Shown: piece after piece, positions 1 through 8,192 of the stretch
Numbering within the stretch: position 1 is the stretch's first letter
How the letters are laid out: every line of letters starts with the position of its first letter
Source of the DNA: a virus
Reading direction: 5' to 3' (one strand)
Length of the DNA stretch: 48,960 nucleotides
Virus record (IMG/VR): IMGVR_UViG_3300017948_000002
Coordinates: 1-48,960 of that record
Made by a program: the position numbers and the translations under genes
The notes under the pieces: generated by a model
Seen by the model: only the letters and a program-made list of their open reading frames with translations
The model's database searches: none
Told to the model about the DNA's origin: nothing

Positions 1-123
1 ACCCCTTCGGCTATGGTTGATGTGGCCTTGTTCCAGAAACCCTCTCGTGTTGGTAACGCGTCAGACCAGAATTGATGATTAGCATCTTGTAGTTTAGCCC
101 CTTTTGATACTAACCCTTCAGTA
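1..123. repeat. Terminal direct repeat, left copy (circular overlap)
   Basis: These bases are identical to 48838-48960. A single 123-base exact overlap at the two ends is what an assembler leaves on a circular or circularly permuted molecule. A long reading frame passes through the junction without a break, so this is not a natural intergenic terminus. The unique unit is 48,837 bp. Confidence 0.95.
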
Positions 124-842
124 TGCGGAACCGCAACTATCTCATTATGAAAATCAGCTAACTGATCGTGCCAAGGTTTCTGTAAAGCAGCTTGACGTTC
201 TGCATCGGGTAAAGCTCTAAACTTTGATTGATTCTTCCACAACTGCACTATATCATCCGTAGCATTTCCAATCATAGTGCTAACACGGCCAAAACCTCTA
301 GCAGTAGCAGCGAGACCCTCGTTCCAACCGTGTCTTAGATCGTGTGTGAAATTAGATTCATAAGCATCATCAATATTGTATTCTGCTGCCTTATTAAATG
401 CCTGCTTTAGCCACAAACTCTTATCCATCGGCGTGAGCTTAGCTTGAGCATAAGCTGGTAGAATCATGTGATCGTAGAAGTTAGAAGCTATTTGATCTTC
501 ATTCTTCCACGCCGTGTTAGTCGGATCAGCCTTAATCTTTTGAACAACCTGTGTCCATACATGAAAATTATGAGCCAACGCATCGTACGGATCTTTAATC
601 TTTGCCGGATCAAGATGCGGATCTTTAAGAGCCTCTATTTTCTGGGACCGTTGGAGGTTCTGTATTGTAGAATACTTATCCGGTTTCGGCGCTGGTAGTT
701 GTTTAATGTCTACCGCCGATAACGCCAACCATATTTTAGCCAGTTTTGGATCACTGGTTGTCGTCTGATCCTGGCGCGTTGGTGTAGTTGAGTGGATCGG
801 AGTAGTCTCCTGTGTCGGTATCAGTGGTACTATCTGCGGCAT
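1..842 (-). CDS. Very large internal-virion-type protein, N-terminal part (gene spans the contig junction)
   Basis: The frame is open from an ATG at 842-840 leftward to base 1 and continues from base 48837 down to a stop at 47127, giving an 850-aa protein. The start is fixed by a near-perfect Shine-Dalgarno (GAAGGAGG) five bases before the ATG. It lies inside the end of the upstream gene, so the two genes overlap by 92 bases in different frames. The N-terminus (MPQIVPLIPTQETTPI) is rich in Thr, Pro and Gln; the rest is alpha-helical and charged. The position after connector and nozzle genes and before another large protein fits the internal or ejection proteins of short-tailed phages. No enzymatic motif was recognised, so the role is inferred from size and context only. 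Confidence 0.85.
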   Translation of the reverse strand, partial: MPQIVPLIPTQETTPIHSTTPTRQDQTTTSDPKLAKIWLALSAVDIKQLPAPKPDKYSTIQNLQRSQKIEALKDPHLDPAKIKDPYDALAHNFHVWTQVVQKIKADPTNTAWKNEDQIASNFYDHMILPAYAQAKLTPMDKSLWLKQAFNKAAEYNIDDAYESNFTHDLRHGWNEGLAATARGFGRVSTMIGNATDDIVQLWKNQSKFRALPDAERQAALQKPWHDQLADFHNEIVAVPHTEGLVSKGAKLQDANHQFWSDALPTREGFWNKATSTIAEG

Positions 843-2172
843 CAGAACCTCCTTCCCCACCTGTAGCACCGTATGTGCTACGAAGTGTATTATAATTCTT
901 CAGCAAAGAATCATGCGAAGATTGCATATTTTGCATGTGTTGTTTCACATATTGAATAGCTTGATCTGCTGCTTGTACGTCACCTGGCTCGGGTTGTTTA
1001 CCTCTAGGTTTATTAGTTGCTGGATCCATATACATAGCAGTACGCGCTGATTGCAGTTCAGCTAATTTAATAGCATCAGCTTTAATAGCATCGTCATACG
1101 TTTTAATTGACTTTTGCATTTTCTCACCAAGCATGATAGGATCACTCTGGCGATCAGAGAATATGTCCCTAGCTGTTTGACGAGCCTGCGCTCCACGAGC
1201 AGCAATCTCACCTAAAGCATCTTTGTAACGCGTATCTTGCATTACTTTACTTTGTGCGAATCTCTTATCTAGAAGCTCCTGCGCCTGATCGAACTTGGTC
1301 TGTTGTAAAATTCCAGCTCCAATAGCACGAATCTGAGCCGCTTCAATTGTAGCATTGGCATGTGCCATAGAAGATTTAAAGGTGAGATAATCTTTAAGCG
1401 CAACCTGTGAAGCTGAGCGGTTAGCCTGCTCAAATTGTAATTTCTGCTGCGCTTCAGTATTAGCTTGAAACGTAGTCGGCTGTTGTTGAGCATATGCAGA
1501 ACCGAGTGCTTTACCAGCTTGCTGATTCTGTTGTTGACGAGCTTGCTGAATTAACTCTTTCTTCTGTTGAGCCGTTTGAGCCTGTTTAATACCAGCCATA
1601 ACGGCTTTGTGTTCTTCAGAATCATTCGATTGTGGATCGGTATAGTTAATATTAAATCCCTTCGCCAATCCTTTACGAAGTTTCGGATCTGCAAAAACAC
1701 CATCTCGTACAGCCTCGTTTTGATCTATAATCTTCTGTGCTGCAGCCATACCGTTCGTGTCACCAGACGCCTTAGCAACTTCACGCTGGCGAGTAGCTTC
1801 ATCTATGGCTTGCTGTGATTGAATAACTTTAACAGAAGCATCACGAAGTGTATCTTGTTTTTGCTGGCGCTCTCTAGTTACAAAAATTCCAACGTTATTC
1901 ATAACTCCAGTTATAGCATTACCTATACCCTGTGCGCGAGCATTGCCACGTCCTACAACTGGTCTATTATCCATTGTACCAGGTTGAATAGGTTCTATTG
2001 GACGTTGTAAACTAGACGGTACTTGTGTAGTCCTAGGTCCCTGCGTTGGAGTAACAGCAGCTTTAACCAGATTCGGATCAATAGGAGTTGTAATAGTTTT
2101 TAACAAACTATCTACAATAGGATCAGACTCTCCTTGTGTGGATGCTGGTACTGACATAGCATTTGTAGCCAT
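751..2172 (-). CDS. Gln/Ala-rich helical protein, probable internal virion protein (473 aa)
   Basis: The start has a good Shine-Dalgarno (AGGAG) eight bases upstream. The central part, roughly residues 100-400, is very rich in Gln, Ala, Lys and Glu and should be almost entirely helical or coiled coil. Residues 1-90 are Pro/Thr-rich, and the C-terminal 40 residues are acidic, Gly/Asp/Thr-rich and probably disordered. It sits between a small low-complexity protein and the 850-aa giant, a position typical of internal core or ejection proteins in podovirus late operons. The DNA encoding GGEGGS near its end also forms the ribosome-binding site of the next gene, which starts 92 bases before this one stops. 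Function is inferred. Confidence 0.85.
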   Translation of the reverse strand: MATNAMSVPASTQGESDPIVDSLLKTITTPIDPNLVKAAVTPTQGPRTTQVPSSLQRPIEPIQPGTMDNRPVVGRGNARAQGIGNAITGVMNNVGIFVTRERQQKQDTLRDASVKVIQSQQAIDEATRQREVAKASGDTNGMAAAQKIIDQNEAVRDGVFADPKLRKGLAKGFNINYTDPQSNDSEEHKAVMAGIKQAQTAQQKKELIQQARQQQNQQAGKALGSAYAQQQPTTFQANTEAQQKLQFEQANRSASQVALKDYLTFKSSMAHANATIEAAQIRAIGAGILQQTKFDQAQELLDKRFAQSKVMQDTRYKDALGEIAARGAQARQTARDIFSDRQSDPIMLGEKMQKSIKTYDDAIKADAIKLAELQSARTAMYMDPATNKPRGKQPEPGDVQAADQAIQYVKQHMQNMQSSHDSLLKNYNTLRSTYGATGGEGGSDAADSTTDTDTGDYSDPLNYTNAPGSDDNQ

Positions 2173-2181
2173 TATAAACTC

Positions 2182-2964
2182 CTATCCAAACATCGCCGCT
2201 AAATCTTCGGTAGATTCTGCCTGTGCAACTACAGCGGGATCTAACTGACTCGAAGGTACTGTTCCTTGACTTAAAAGATCAGAATTCTCGGCCGCCGTCA
2301 TATCATTACCACTCACAGTAGAAGCAGCAGCATTAGCCGGAGTTGGTGATATACTACTAGCTATACTACCAAGAAGACCACCACTTAGAACATTACCCAA
2401 AATACTCCAGTCACTTGTAGCTACTTCTGAAGCCGCTGAACCTTGGAAGCCTTGAAGAAGTTGAGCGGTTAACTCTTCTTGACTGAGTGTAAGTTTAGAT
2501 GATTCGTCTGCTATAGAACTGAATTCTTGAGATTGCAGGTTAGCATTACCAATCGCCGCTACAGAAGAATTAGAACTAACCCCACCAGCACCTAAAGCAG
2601 CATCTAAATTAGCCTGTCCGGTCGCTTCTGACGGAGTTAGACTCTGAATATACTCTTGAAGCTCCGCAGAGTCTGAGCCACTCATATTATTAATGAGGTT
2701 AAACTCCGAAGCTCCAACACCTTGACCATAAATGTCAACAAGTTGAGTTTCAAGATTATTAGAAGCCACTCCACCCGGTACAATAGGAAGTGAGTTTGTA
2801 GCTGCTGTATTAGGACTTGTACCTGCTGGAATATTTGAATATGGAACCGGCGCCGCTATAGCAGTTGGTGGAACATACGGATTCGTTGGTGAAGACGTGG
2901 ACGATGTCTGTCCAGGTTGAGAAGCTGGATTAGAATATGGAACCAAACCTGAATTAGTAGCCAT
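2182..2964 (-). CDS. Low-complexity structural-type protein (260 aa)
   Basis: Not recognised as a known family. The first 70 residues are rich in Pro, Ser, Thr and Asn with a repeated VPYSN motif. The middle and C-terminal parts are Ala/Ser/Leu/Gln-rich and probably helical, with Gly-rich hydrophobic stretches around residues 180-210. It starts right after the stop of the adaptor-like gene and ends ten bases before the next start, so it is translated as part of the late operon. The context between the connector and the large internal proteins suggests a minor virion or ejection protein. Confidence 0.75.
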   Translation of the reverse strand: MATNSGLVPYSNPASQPGQTSSTSSPTNPYVPPTAIAAPVPYSNIPAGTSPNTAATNSLPIVPGGVASNNLETQLVDIYGQGVGASEFNLINNMSGSDSAELQEYIQSLTPSEATGQANLDAALGAGGVSSNSSVAAIGNANLQSQEFSSIADESSKLTLSQEELTAQLLQGFQGSAASEVATSDWSILGNVLSGGLLGSIASSISPTPANAAASTVSGNDMTAAENSDLLSQGTVPSSQLDPAVVAQAESTEDLAAMFG

Positions 2965-3711
2965 TTAAACACGTCCCATTCTGATACGCAGTCTGCGAGT
3001 AGTAGTTGCTTGATCTCTGTTACGCTGTGAGGTACGTTGAAAAATCAGTCCAGGTGCTCCTTCAATACCTGAAGACGATTGAAACTTTGTGTCACCATAT
3101 AATGACGTATGAAGTTCTGTTTTCTTATCGGCTAAATTGACCTTAGGCGCTACTCTCATAGCACAGGCATACTCAAGAATCTCTTGCCATGTGTCAGCCA
3201 TGAGTATTTGTGTAGTAGAAGTGAAACCATTTACAGTGTTAGCCAATGGATGTTCACGCTGATAACGCATGTATAAATAATACGAATTATCAGGAATAGA
3301 GCCTAGATAAATTTGATTATTATTTCGACTCCAGTATACAGGTATCCCAGGTATATTCATTAGCACTTCAACAGCGTCTATAGAGCGATACTTCAGATTA
3401 TAACCTGAATTAGTCAACGTACTACTTGGAGATGGCGGTCCGTTATAAGATTCAAAAATAAAAAATGAATTCACCATCGATACATCTAAACCAGCATCAG
3501 GTGCGTTCATGAAAAAATCCGGAGAATACACGTTCACATCTTGTGTCAACTGCACTGTAGGACCAGTTGCTTCCAATAACGGATGTTTATAATTCTCTGT
3601 AAACTCCAATACGGATTTCCGAAGTTCCTCAAGCATCAATGCTTGTTGAACCGGACGATTCATCAACAGTGCTTGAATACCTGTAAAACAATCTTCACAT
3701 TGAAAAGACAT
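2965..3711 (-). CDS. Probable head-tail adaptor / connector protein (248 aa)
   Basis: The protein begins with a helical region (residues 12-45) and continues with beta-type sequence containing VYWSRNNNQIYLGSIP, then YMRYQREHPL near residue 150, and an ILMADTWQEILEYACAMRVA helix. This pattern is typical of the small phage proteins that cap the portal in short-tailed phages (gp4/adaptor-like). The C-terminus is basic (RRLRIRMGRV). It is next to the nozzle-like gene and upstream of the internal proteins, where adaptors are usually coded. The assignment rests on pattern and context, not on catalytic residues. Confidence 0.6.
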   Translation of the reverse strand: MSFQCEDCFTGIQALLMNRPVQQALMLEELRKSVLEFTENYKHPLLEATGPTVQLTQDVNVYSPDFFMNAPDAGLDVSMVNSFFIFESYNGPPSPSSTLTNSGYNLKYRSIDAVEVLMNIPGIPVYWSRNNNQIYLGSIPDNSYYLYMRYQREHPLANTVNGFTSTTQILMADTWQEILEYACAMRVAPKVNLADKKTELHTSLYGDTKFQSSSGIEGAPGLIFQRTSQRNRDQATTTRRLRIRMGRV

Positions 3712-3719
3712 TAGAACTC

Positions 3720-4139
3720 CTAAAATACGTAGATCGTATTGGAGACTGCGTTACTAGTGGTCGCTAGTGTTATAGTATTTACCGTTGGAGCAGCGGTACG
3801 ATACACATTAGAATTCCCATCTGCGTCAACAACATGAAAACCAATAGGAACACGAAGTAATTGATGATTAATAGTCAACGAACCAGAAGCAGGCCAATTG
3901 TACGGTGCTCCAGTTCCAGCGACACCATTGGCTGCTATCCTAATCAAAACCCCGGAACCATTACCTTTGTTAAACTGTGTGGCAACTCCAGCATTAATCC
4001 CCGCCGATGATGGAGCGGTACCACTAGATGTACCCATATCCACATTACCAGCCAGCACACCGCTAACAGAATTTGTCCACTGGTACTGCTCACGAGAAAC
4101 AACTCCGGCAAGAACTTGTGAATTAACTGGTTGCGTCAT
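3720..4139 (-). CDS. Small beta-rich virion protein of unknown role (139 aa)
   Basis: The sequence is rich in Gly, Ser, Thr, Val and Asn, consistent with a beta-sandwich. The C-terminal half contains LLRVPIGFHVVDADGNSNVY and ends in NTIYVF. Proteins ending this way are frequent beside phage tail-nozzle genes and are annotated only as structural. It overlaps the end of the 690-aa gene by four bases (ATGA), so translation is coupled. A collar or tail-surface protein is likely, but this is inference. Confidence 0.65.
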   Translation of the reverse strand: MTQPVNSQVLAGVVSREQYQWTNSVSGVLAGNVDMGTSSGTAPSSAGINAGVATQFNKGNGSGVLIRIAANGVAGTGAPYNWPASGSLTINHQLLRVPIGFHVVDADGNSNVYRTAAPTVNTITLATTSNAVSNTIYVF

Positions 4140-6208
4140 ACTGGCCTTTGTGTTGGATCATAAGAACCAAACTTAGAAACTTTAGCGATCCTGAGTTGGT
4201 TTAATGTTGAGCCTGCATTCGTAGGTACAGAAATCTGTAATTGAGGTGCCTTACCTGTACCAGTACAAGAACCAGTTGTGCTATCAAAAAGTTGGTAATC
4301 AGTGTAAGTATTATAAGAAGCTCCCACTGGAAGTGTTAAAGAGCCTTGCAAAATTATACTGCCAGTTTGACTATCAGTAATCTGCCAATTAATTATTTGA
4401 CCTGCGGTTCCAGCGATCTTTACGTATAAACCATCAATAGTTATATCACGTCCAAAAGAAATTTCCTCTTGTGGAAAAACTACAGTAGTAATTGAACTAG
4501 TTGGACTAACAGAGTTTTGAACCGCCTCTGCTACTTTATAAAAACCGGCCGGAGTAGCTACTGTTGATAAAGCTCCGAACACTAGTTGTGACTGCTTTTG
4601 CCACGGAATATAAAAATTAGGAGTTCCTAGGACAGGCCAATTTTCTAACACAAGTCCTTGAATACCATTGCCATATCCTATATCAGAAACAGCATTTACA
4701 GAACCCCATGTACCATTAGAAGCATTATACATGAAAATACTTGAGCCTGCATAAATAGCATAAAACAAAGTCTCCGTACCTAACATAAATAACGAAATAG
4801 CTTTAGACCCAGCCGATACATTAGGCTCGCTCAAAGTTGGAGACAATAAAGGAAAAAGCTGATTCTTAATCTTCTCACCAATAGGTTGCATACTTTGTAC
4901 AAACGAGTACACATTAGAATTACCTACAAAGAATCCAGCCGCTCCATATTGAGAATTAAGTACAGAATTCTGACAACCCTCACCTTCTGGTGCTAGATCT
5001 ACATGGGAAAAATTAAACGGTAAAACTGAATTCCCAGTTACAGTTCCGTAAGAAATTCCCTTAGCTCTAAGAATAAATAAGGTACTATTATTTACAAAAC
5101 CACCGTTAATAATATCCTCAATATCTTCAAGTTGATCAAAACCAGCTCCAGTTACGTTACCAGAACTATTCAATGGATTCCACGTACTGAAATTTCCGGC
5201 CACACTCCAAGCTACAACCATCTCAGGGCTTGCAATTACAGTACCAGGAGATGGATTAATACCTAAAGCTAATAGAGAACCACCAAATTTCTTTAGTGTT
5301 GCGGCACCTACATATTGCGAGGCCAGTGAAAATACTCCATTTACATATTGAAATATAGCCGTGCAACCACCACCCGATAAATAAAGATTCTCCCCCTCAG
5401 ACACAAACGACAACGGAGATGGAGGTACAGCTGTTGGGTAATTATAAGCATTTATACCTCCTTGAAAACCTGCATTGAGAGTAGCATAAGTGCCTAAAGA
5501 TGGAACTATACCAAAACTAATATGTGTGCTATTAGCAACTGCGCCTGTTGCAATAGTCGTTAATGTAACTGATGTACCTGATACATCTACTGAGGCTGAA
5601 CAAATAACCGAAGGTAGAGCTGTAACAGCTGCGGCAAAAGCAGTAGCCATAGCTGAAGGTGTATCTGTGGAGGGAAAACTATAAGGCTCTACTGTATTAC
5701 CTGAAATCAAATTAATAAATGTCGTACTAGAACCAGGAGGGCCAGGTTCAAACAATACATCTGCAGTAGCTGAAGTAGCTGGAGCGGTTGTAGATGCCTG
5801 AATAAAATTGAATACTATCCCCGCTGGTATAGCCGTGTTAGAAGAAGGCCATACGAACAAACAAAGTTTAGTTTGAAAACCACCAGTCACAGAAGTGGTA
5901 TCTCCAATAACAAGAGCAAAGTTTTGATAACCAGCTGATTGAGTATAGAAATTACCAAATCCACTCAATAGCGGCGTGGTAAAACCAGTCACGGGCAAAT
6001 GCAAAGTAATAGCTAGTGGCTGTAATGACACAGCCACTAGCTGGTTATCAATTACAACAAATCCCTGTAGCACAGTTTGACACTTAGGATCAATATACGC
6101 CGGTGGTGCAGACGAGTCTATACCACCAAAAGGAGCCTCTAGTCCTCCGTAAGTGATCTCTAACTCAACATTGTTATTAGCTATTTCTCGTGTCTTAATT
6201 ACTCCCAC
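4136..6208 (-). CDS. Probable tail nozzle / packaged-DNA-stabilising beta-propeller protein (690 aa)
   Basis: A long beta-rich protein with blade-like repeats such as GENLYLSGGGCTAIFQY (about residues 268-284), VVAWSVAGNFSTWNP (about 329-343) and TLFYAIYAGSSIFMYN. The W-S...G-D/N-F-S-T-W spacing is usual in the phage nozzle/gp10-type proteins that read position data in propeller blades. An NSQYGAAGFFVGNSNVY segment resembles the blade where such proteins test a display value. It is in the correct order downstream of head genes and beside the adaptor candidate. Compared with P22 gp10 it is longer, with an inserted Thr/Ala/Pro-rich region near residues 135-265. Confidence 0.6.
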   Translation of the reverse strand: MGVIKTREIANNNVELEITYGGLEAPFGGIDSSAPPAYIDPKCQTVLQGFVVIDNQLVAVSLQPLAITLHLPVTGFTTPLLSGFGNFYTQSAGYQNFALVIGDTTSVTGGFQTKLCLFVWPSSNTAIPAGIVFNFIQASTTAPATSATADVLFEPGPPGSSTTFINLISGNTVEPYSFPSTDTPSAMATAFAAAVTALPSVICSASVDVSGTSVTLTTIATGAVANSTHISFGIVPSLGTYATLNAGFQGGINAYNYPTAVPPSPLSFVSEGENLYLSGGGCTAIFQYVNGVFSLASQYVGAATLKKFGGSLLALGINPSPGTVIASPEMVVAWSVAGNFSTWNPLNSSGNVTGAGFDQLEDIEDIINGGFVNNSTLFILRAKGISYGTVTGNSVLPFNFSHVDLAPEGEGCQNSVLNSQYGAAGFFVGNSNVYSFVQSMQPIGEKIKNQLFPLLSPTLSEPNVSAGSKAISLFMLGTETLFYAIYAGSSIFMYNASNGTWGSVNAVSDIGYGNGIQGLVLENWPVLGTPNFYIPWQKQSQLVFGALSTVATPAGFYKVAEAVQNSVSPTSSITTVVFPQEEISFGRDITIDGLYVKIAGTAGQIINWQITDSQTGSIILQGSLTLPVGASYNTYTDYQLFDSTTGSCTGTGKAPQLQISVPTNAGSTLNQLRIAKVSKFGSYDPTQRPV

Positions 6209-6221
6209 AAGAGACTCCTAG

Positions 6222-6503
6222 TTACTTGGTGCCAAGGAATAGATCGACTTCGCCGGTGTATGTACCACCAATAGTAATAGGGCCAGAAAGCCAACCCAGT
6301 TCACCAAAAGTTATCTGTTGTGAATTAGCTCCCCATATAGAGGTATAAATCCTACCAGCTACGTCTGTAATAGTGAATGTATTACCACTAGCGCCGCCTG
6401 TCCAGGAACCACCTTTAATTTTTACATTCTGGGTTCCAAAAGGAGAAGTTACAGCGGTACCGGCACTGAATTTCCAAATACGACCTGTAAAATCTGATGC
6501 CAT
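6222..6503 (-). CDS. Small structural protein (93 aa)
   Basis: Entirely beta-type sequence, Gly/Thr/Ser-rich, with the core GELGWLSGPITIGGTYTGEV. It resembles the short tail- or head-decorating proteins of phages but no specific family is recognised. It lies 12 bases downstream of the 229-aa gene and 13 bases upstream of the nozzle start, within the same late transcript. Confidence 0.7.
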   Translation of the reverse strand: MASDFTGRIWKFSAGTAVTSPFGTQNVKIKGGSWTGGASGNTFTITDVAGRIYTSIWGANSQQITFGELGWLSGPITIGGTYTGEVDLFLGTK

Positions 6504-6515
6504 CCTACATTCTCC

Positions 6516-7205
6516 TTAGTTAAAGTTATAATGACAATGAAACACTACCCCATAAAAAAGCAAATTGCCACTACCCTGAGTGGTGAAATTCAAATTCAGA
6601 ACCACTTCAGAATCCGGTGTCACTAGCATCGCTGGTGTTGTTACAGCGATGCTTTTAACATAAGGCTGCGCCTGAGTTAACGTTGGTAGACCATTAGAAC
6701 CAAGGGTAATCAGGTTAGTAATCACAGGCGCTGCATTGTTAGCAAATACTGTATTAGTTAAACCGATAGTAGCCGTAGTAAGAGCTGCTCCTCCAACAGT
6801 ATAAATAACATCTACACTATCAATCTGAATACCCTTAGGAATAGGCCCACGTTGAAGATTTCCAAGTGTTGCCATGCTAGCAGCCGGAATAGGTGGATAC
6901 ACTGGAAGCATTGAAAGAGGTCCATTTGTATTAGCAACAGCCGACGGACCAGGAACACTTGCGGCTGTACCATACTGCTCCTGATCATATGCTGTAGTAG
7001 CATACACACCAGTTCTTAAATACGGCCCGACATTAGCAAACAACGTACTAACCAAAGACTGAGCCAATGTCTGACTAATTAAACCAGCACCCTGTGAAGC
7101 AAACACAGCATGTGCCGATGTGTCTTGAAAATCATCAAACCCGATAAAAAACTGCAAATCGGGAAATGATGTATTTCCTTCAAACCTACCTTCACTTACA
7201 CTCAT
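6516..7205 (-). CDS. Structural protein (229 aa)
   Basis: Not recognised. Residues 20-75 contain a helical segment (ISQTLAQSLVSTLFANVGPY); the C-terminal half is beta-rich and ends NLLFYGVVFHCHYNFN. The composition (Ala, Thr, Asn, Val; few charged residues) is that of a virion protein. It lies between a zinc-ribbon gene and the small beta protein in the head-to-tail part of the late operon, so a head or neck component is likely. Confidence 0.7.
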   Translation of the reverse strand: MSVSEGRFEGNTSFPDLQFFIGFDDFQDTSAHAVFASQGAGLISQTLAQSLVSTLFANVGPYLRTGVYATTAYDQEQYGTAASVPGPSAVANTNGPLSMLPVYPPIPAASMATLGNLQRGPIPKGIQIDSVDVIYTVGGAALTTATIGLTNTVFANNAAPVITNLITLGSNGLPTLTQAQPYVKSIAVTTPAMLVTPDSEVVLNLNFTTQGSGNLLFYGVVFHCHYNFN

Positions 7206-7232
7206 AATATCTCCTCGGCGCTATGGCGCTGG

Positions 7233-7526
7233 TTAAACTAGAAAATCCTCAACATCCTCAGCAAAGTCTGGGTTACGAAGTTTATCGACTGGGGCTAGTT
7301 CATTTTCCTCTTTACCGTCTGTTAGAACTTGTGCTATTTTAATATCTCTCTCACCTAACAATCCTGGGTTACCATTAGAGTCCTGACAACGTGGACATAC
7401 TAAAAGGCCACGTTCCCACTGCATATCAGCAATCTTACATTTAAAATCACACCTATCACAATAATGCCACGGCCCACTCCAAAATGAGTGTTTAGGATTA
7501 GCCGAGTTGAACTGCCCACCAGCCAT
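7233..7526 (-). CDS. Zinc-ribbon protein of the head gene cluster (97 aa)
   Basis: Two CxxC knuckles are visible: YCDRCDFKCK at about residues 22-31 and LLVCPRCQD at about 42-50, separated by a W-containing linker, a classical single zinc ribbon. The C-terminal half is acidic and ends DVEDFLV. Small zinc ribbons of this sort are common between capsid and connector genes in phages and may be minor structural or assembly proteins. The gene has an HNH gene immediately upstream, which probably inserted between it and the capsid gene. Confidence 0.7.
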   Translation of the reverse strand: MAGGQFNSANPKHSFWSGPWHYCDRCDFKCKIADMQWERGLLVCPRCQDSNGNPGLLGERDIKIAQVLTDGKEENELAPVDKLRNPDFAEDVEDFLV

Positions 7527-7538
7527 TACTTAAACCTC

Positions 7539-7577
7539 TGGGGTACTGAGAGCAGGGACAATCAGTACCCCATTTTT
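7539..7577 (+). terminator. Hairpin with T-tract, oriented against the late operon
   Basis: An 11-bp perfect stem (TGGGGTACTGA at 7539-7549, TCAGTACCCCA at 7562-7572) with a 12-base loop is followed on the plus strand by TTTTT. Read rightward this is a textbook intrinsic terminator; read leftward (the direction of the surrounding genes) the hairpin is preceded by A residues and followed by GAGGTTTAAG. It may block antisense transcription or be a remnant carried by the neighbouring HNH gene. A second inverted repeat (TCATAGC/GCTATGA) lies at its right edge. Confidence 0.6.
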
Positions 7578-7603
7578 CATAGCGATCGGCGAGGAGCCTA
7601 CGG

Positions 7604-8161
7604 CTATGAACTTTTCTTGAGTATTTGCTCTAGTTCCTCTTTAGAAAGACCCTTAGCAAGTTGCTCAAGTTGTTGTAACGGTGTCAACCTAATACGAGGA
7701 GTTGGATTAATAGCTCTGGATTCAAGAAGTTTATCTGTCCATGTAAGATATTCTTCTTTGGTTTTATCCTTATGAGGACAAATTCCTCCATTGGCACTTC
7801 GGCCACAATTACAGTTATAACAAAGAATCTGATAGAGTTCTGGTTGATAATTGGCTACAGCATTAGCCATAATTTGATTATCAGCCAAATTTTGTCTGTG
7901 TTTACTGCCATCACTATTAACATGATCTAAGGTCAAGAATCTTGGCTCATCCTGACCACAGCAAACACACTTACCTCCATACATAGATAAAAAGGTAAGT
8001 TTAGTTCTAACTCTATCCCTTAATCCATAGCAAGCCTTACATCTATGCTTACGATTTTCATTCTGGTTAAAACCCATCTTAGCATTCTGACCAGCAAATG
8101 AAACTTGAAAAGCATTCAATGGTTTAAGCTTACCACAAGTATTACAAATTTTAGAATCCAT
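7604..8161 (-). CDS. HNH endonuclease, probably free-standing homing type (185 aa)
   Basis: The protein carries N-terminal zinc-binding pairs (KICNTCGK, HRCKACYG), then CVCCGQDE, the catalytic-type LTLDHVN, and ILCYNCNCGRSANGGICPH, the usual endings of an HNH/treble-clef domain. The last 40 residues form a helical tail (LEQLAKGLSKEELEQIL). It separates the major capsid gene from the zinc-ribbon gene and contributes no structural function, as is typical of free-standing homing endonucleases in phage late operons. Its family differs from the two related HNH proteins at 17914-18420 and 30487-30969. Confidence 0.85.
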   Translation of the reverse strand: MDSKICNTCGKLKPLNAFQVSFAGQNAKMGFNQNENRKHRCKACYGLRDRVRTKLTFLSMYGGKCVCCGQDEPRFLTLDHVNSDGSKHRQNLADNQIMANAVANYQPELYQILCYNCNCGRSANGGICPHKDKTKEEYLTWTDKLLESRAINPTPRIRLTPLQQLEQLAKGLSKEELEQILKKSS

Positions 8162-8192
8162 TTGAAACCTCGTATAGGTAATTTTTAGTTAT

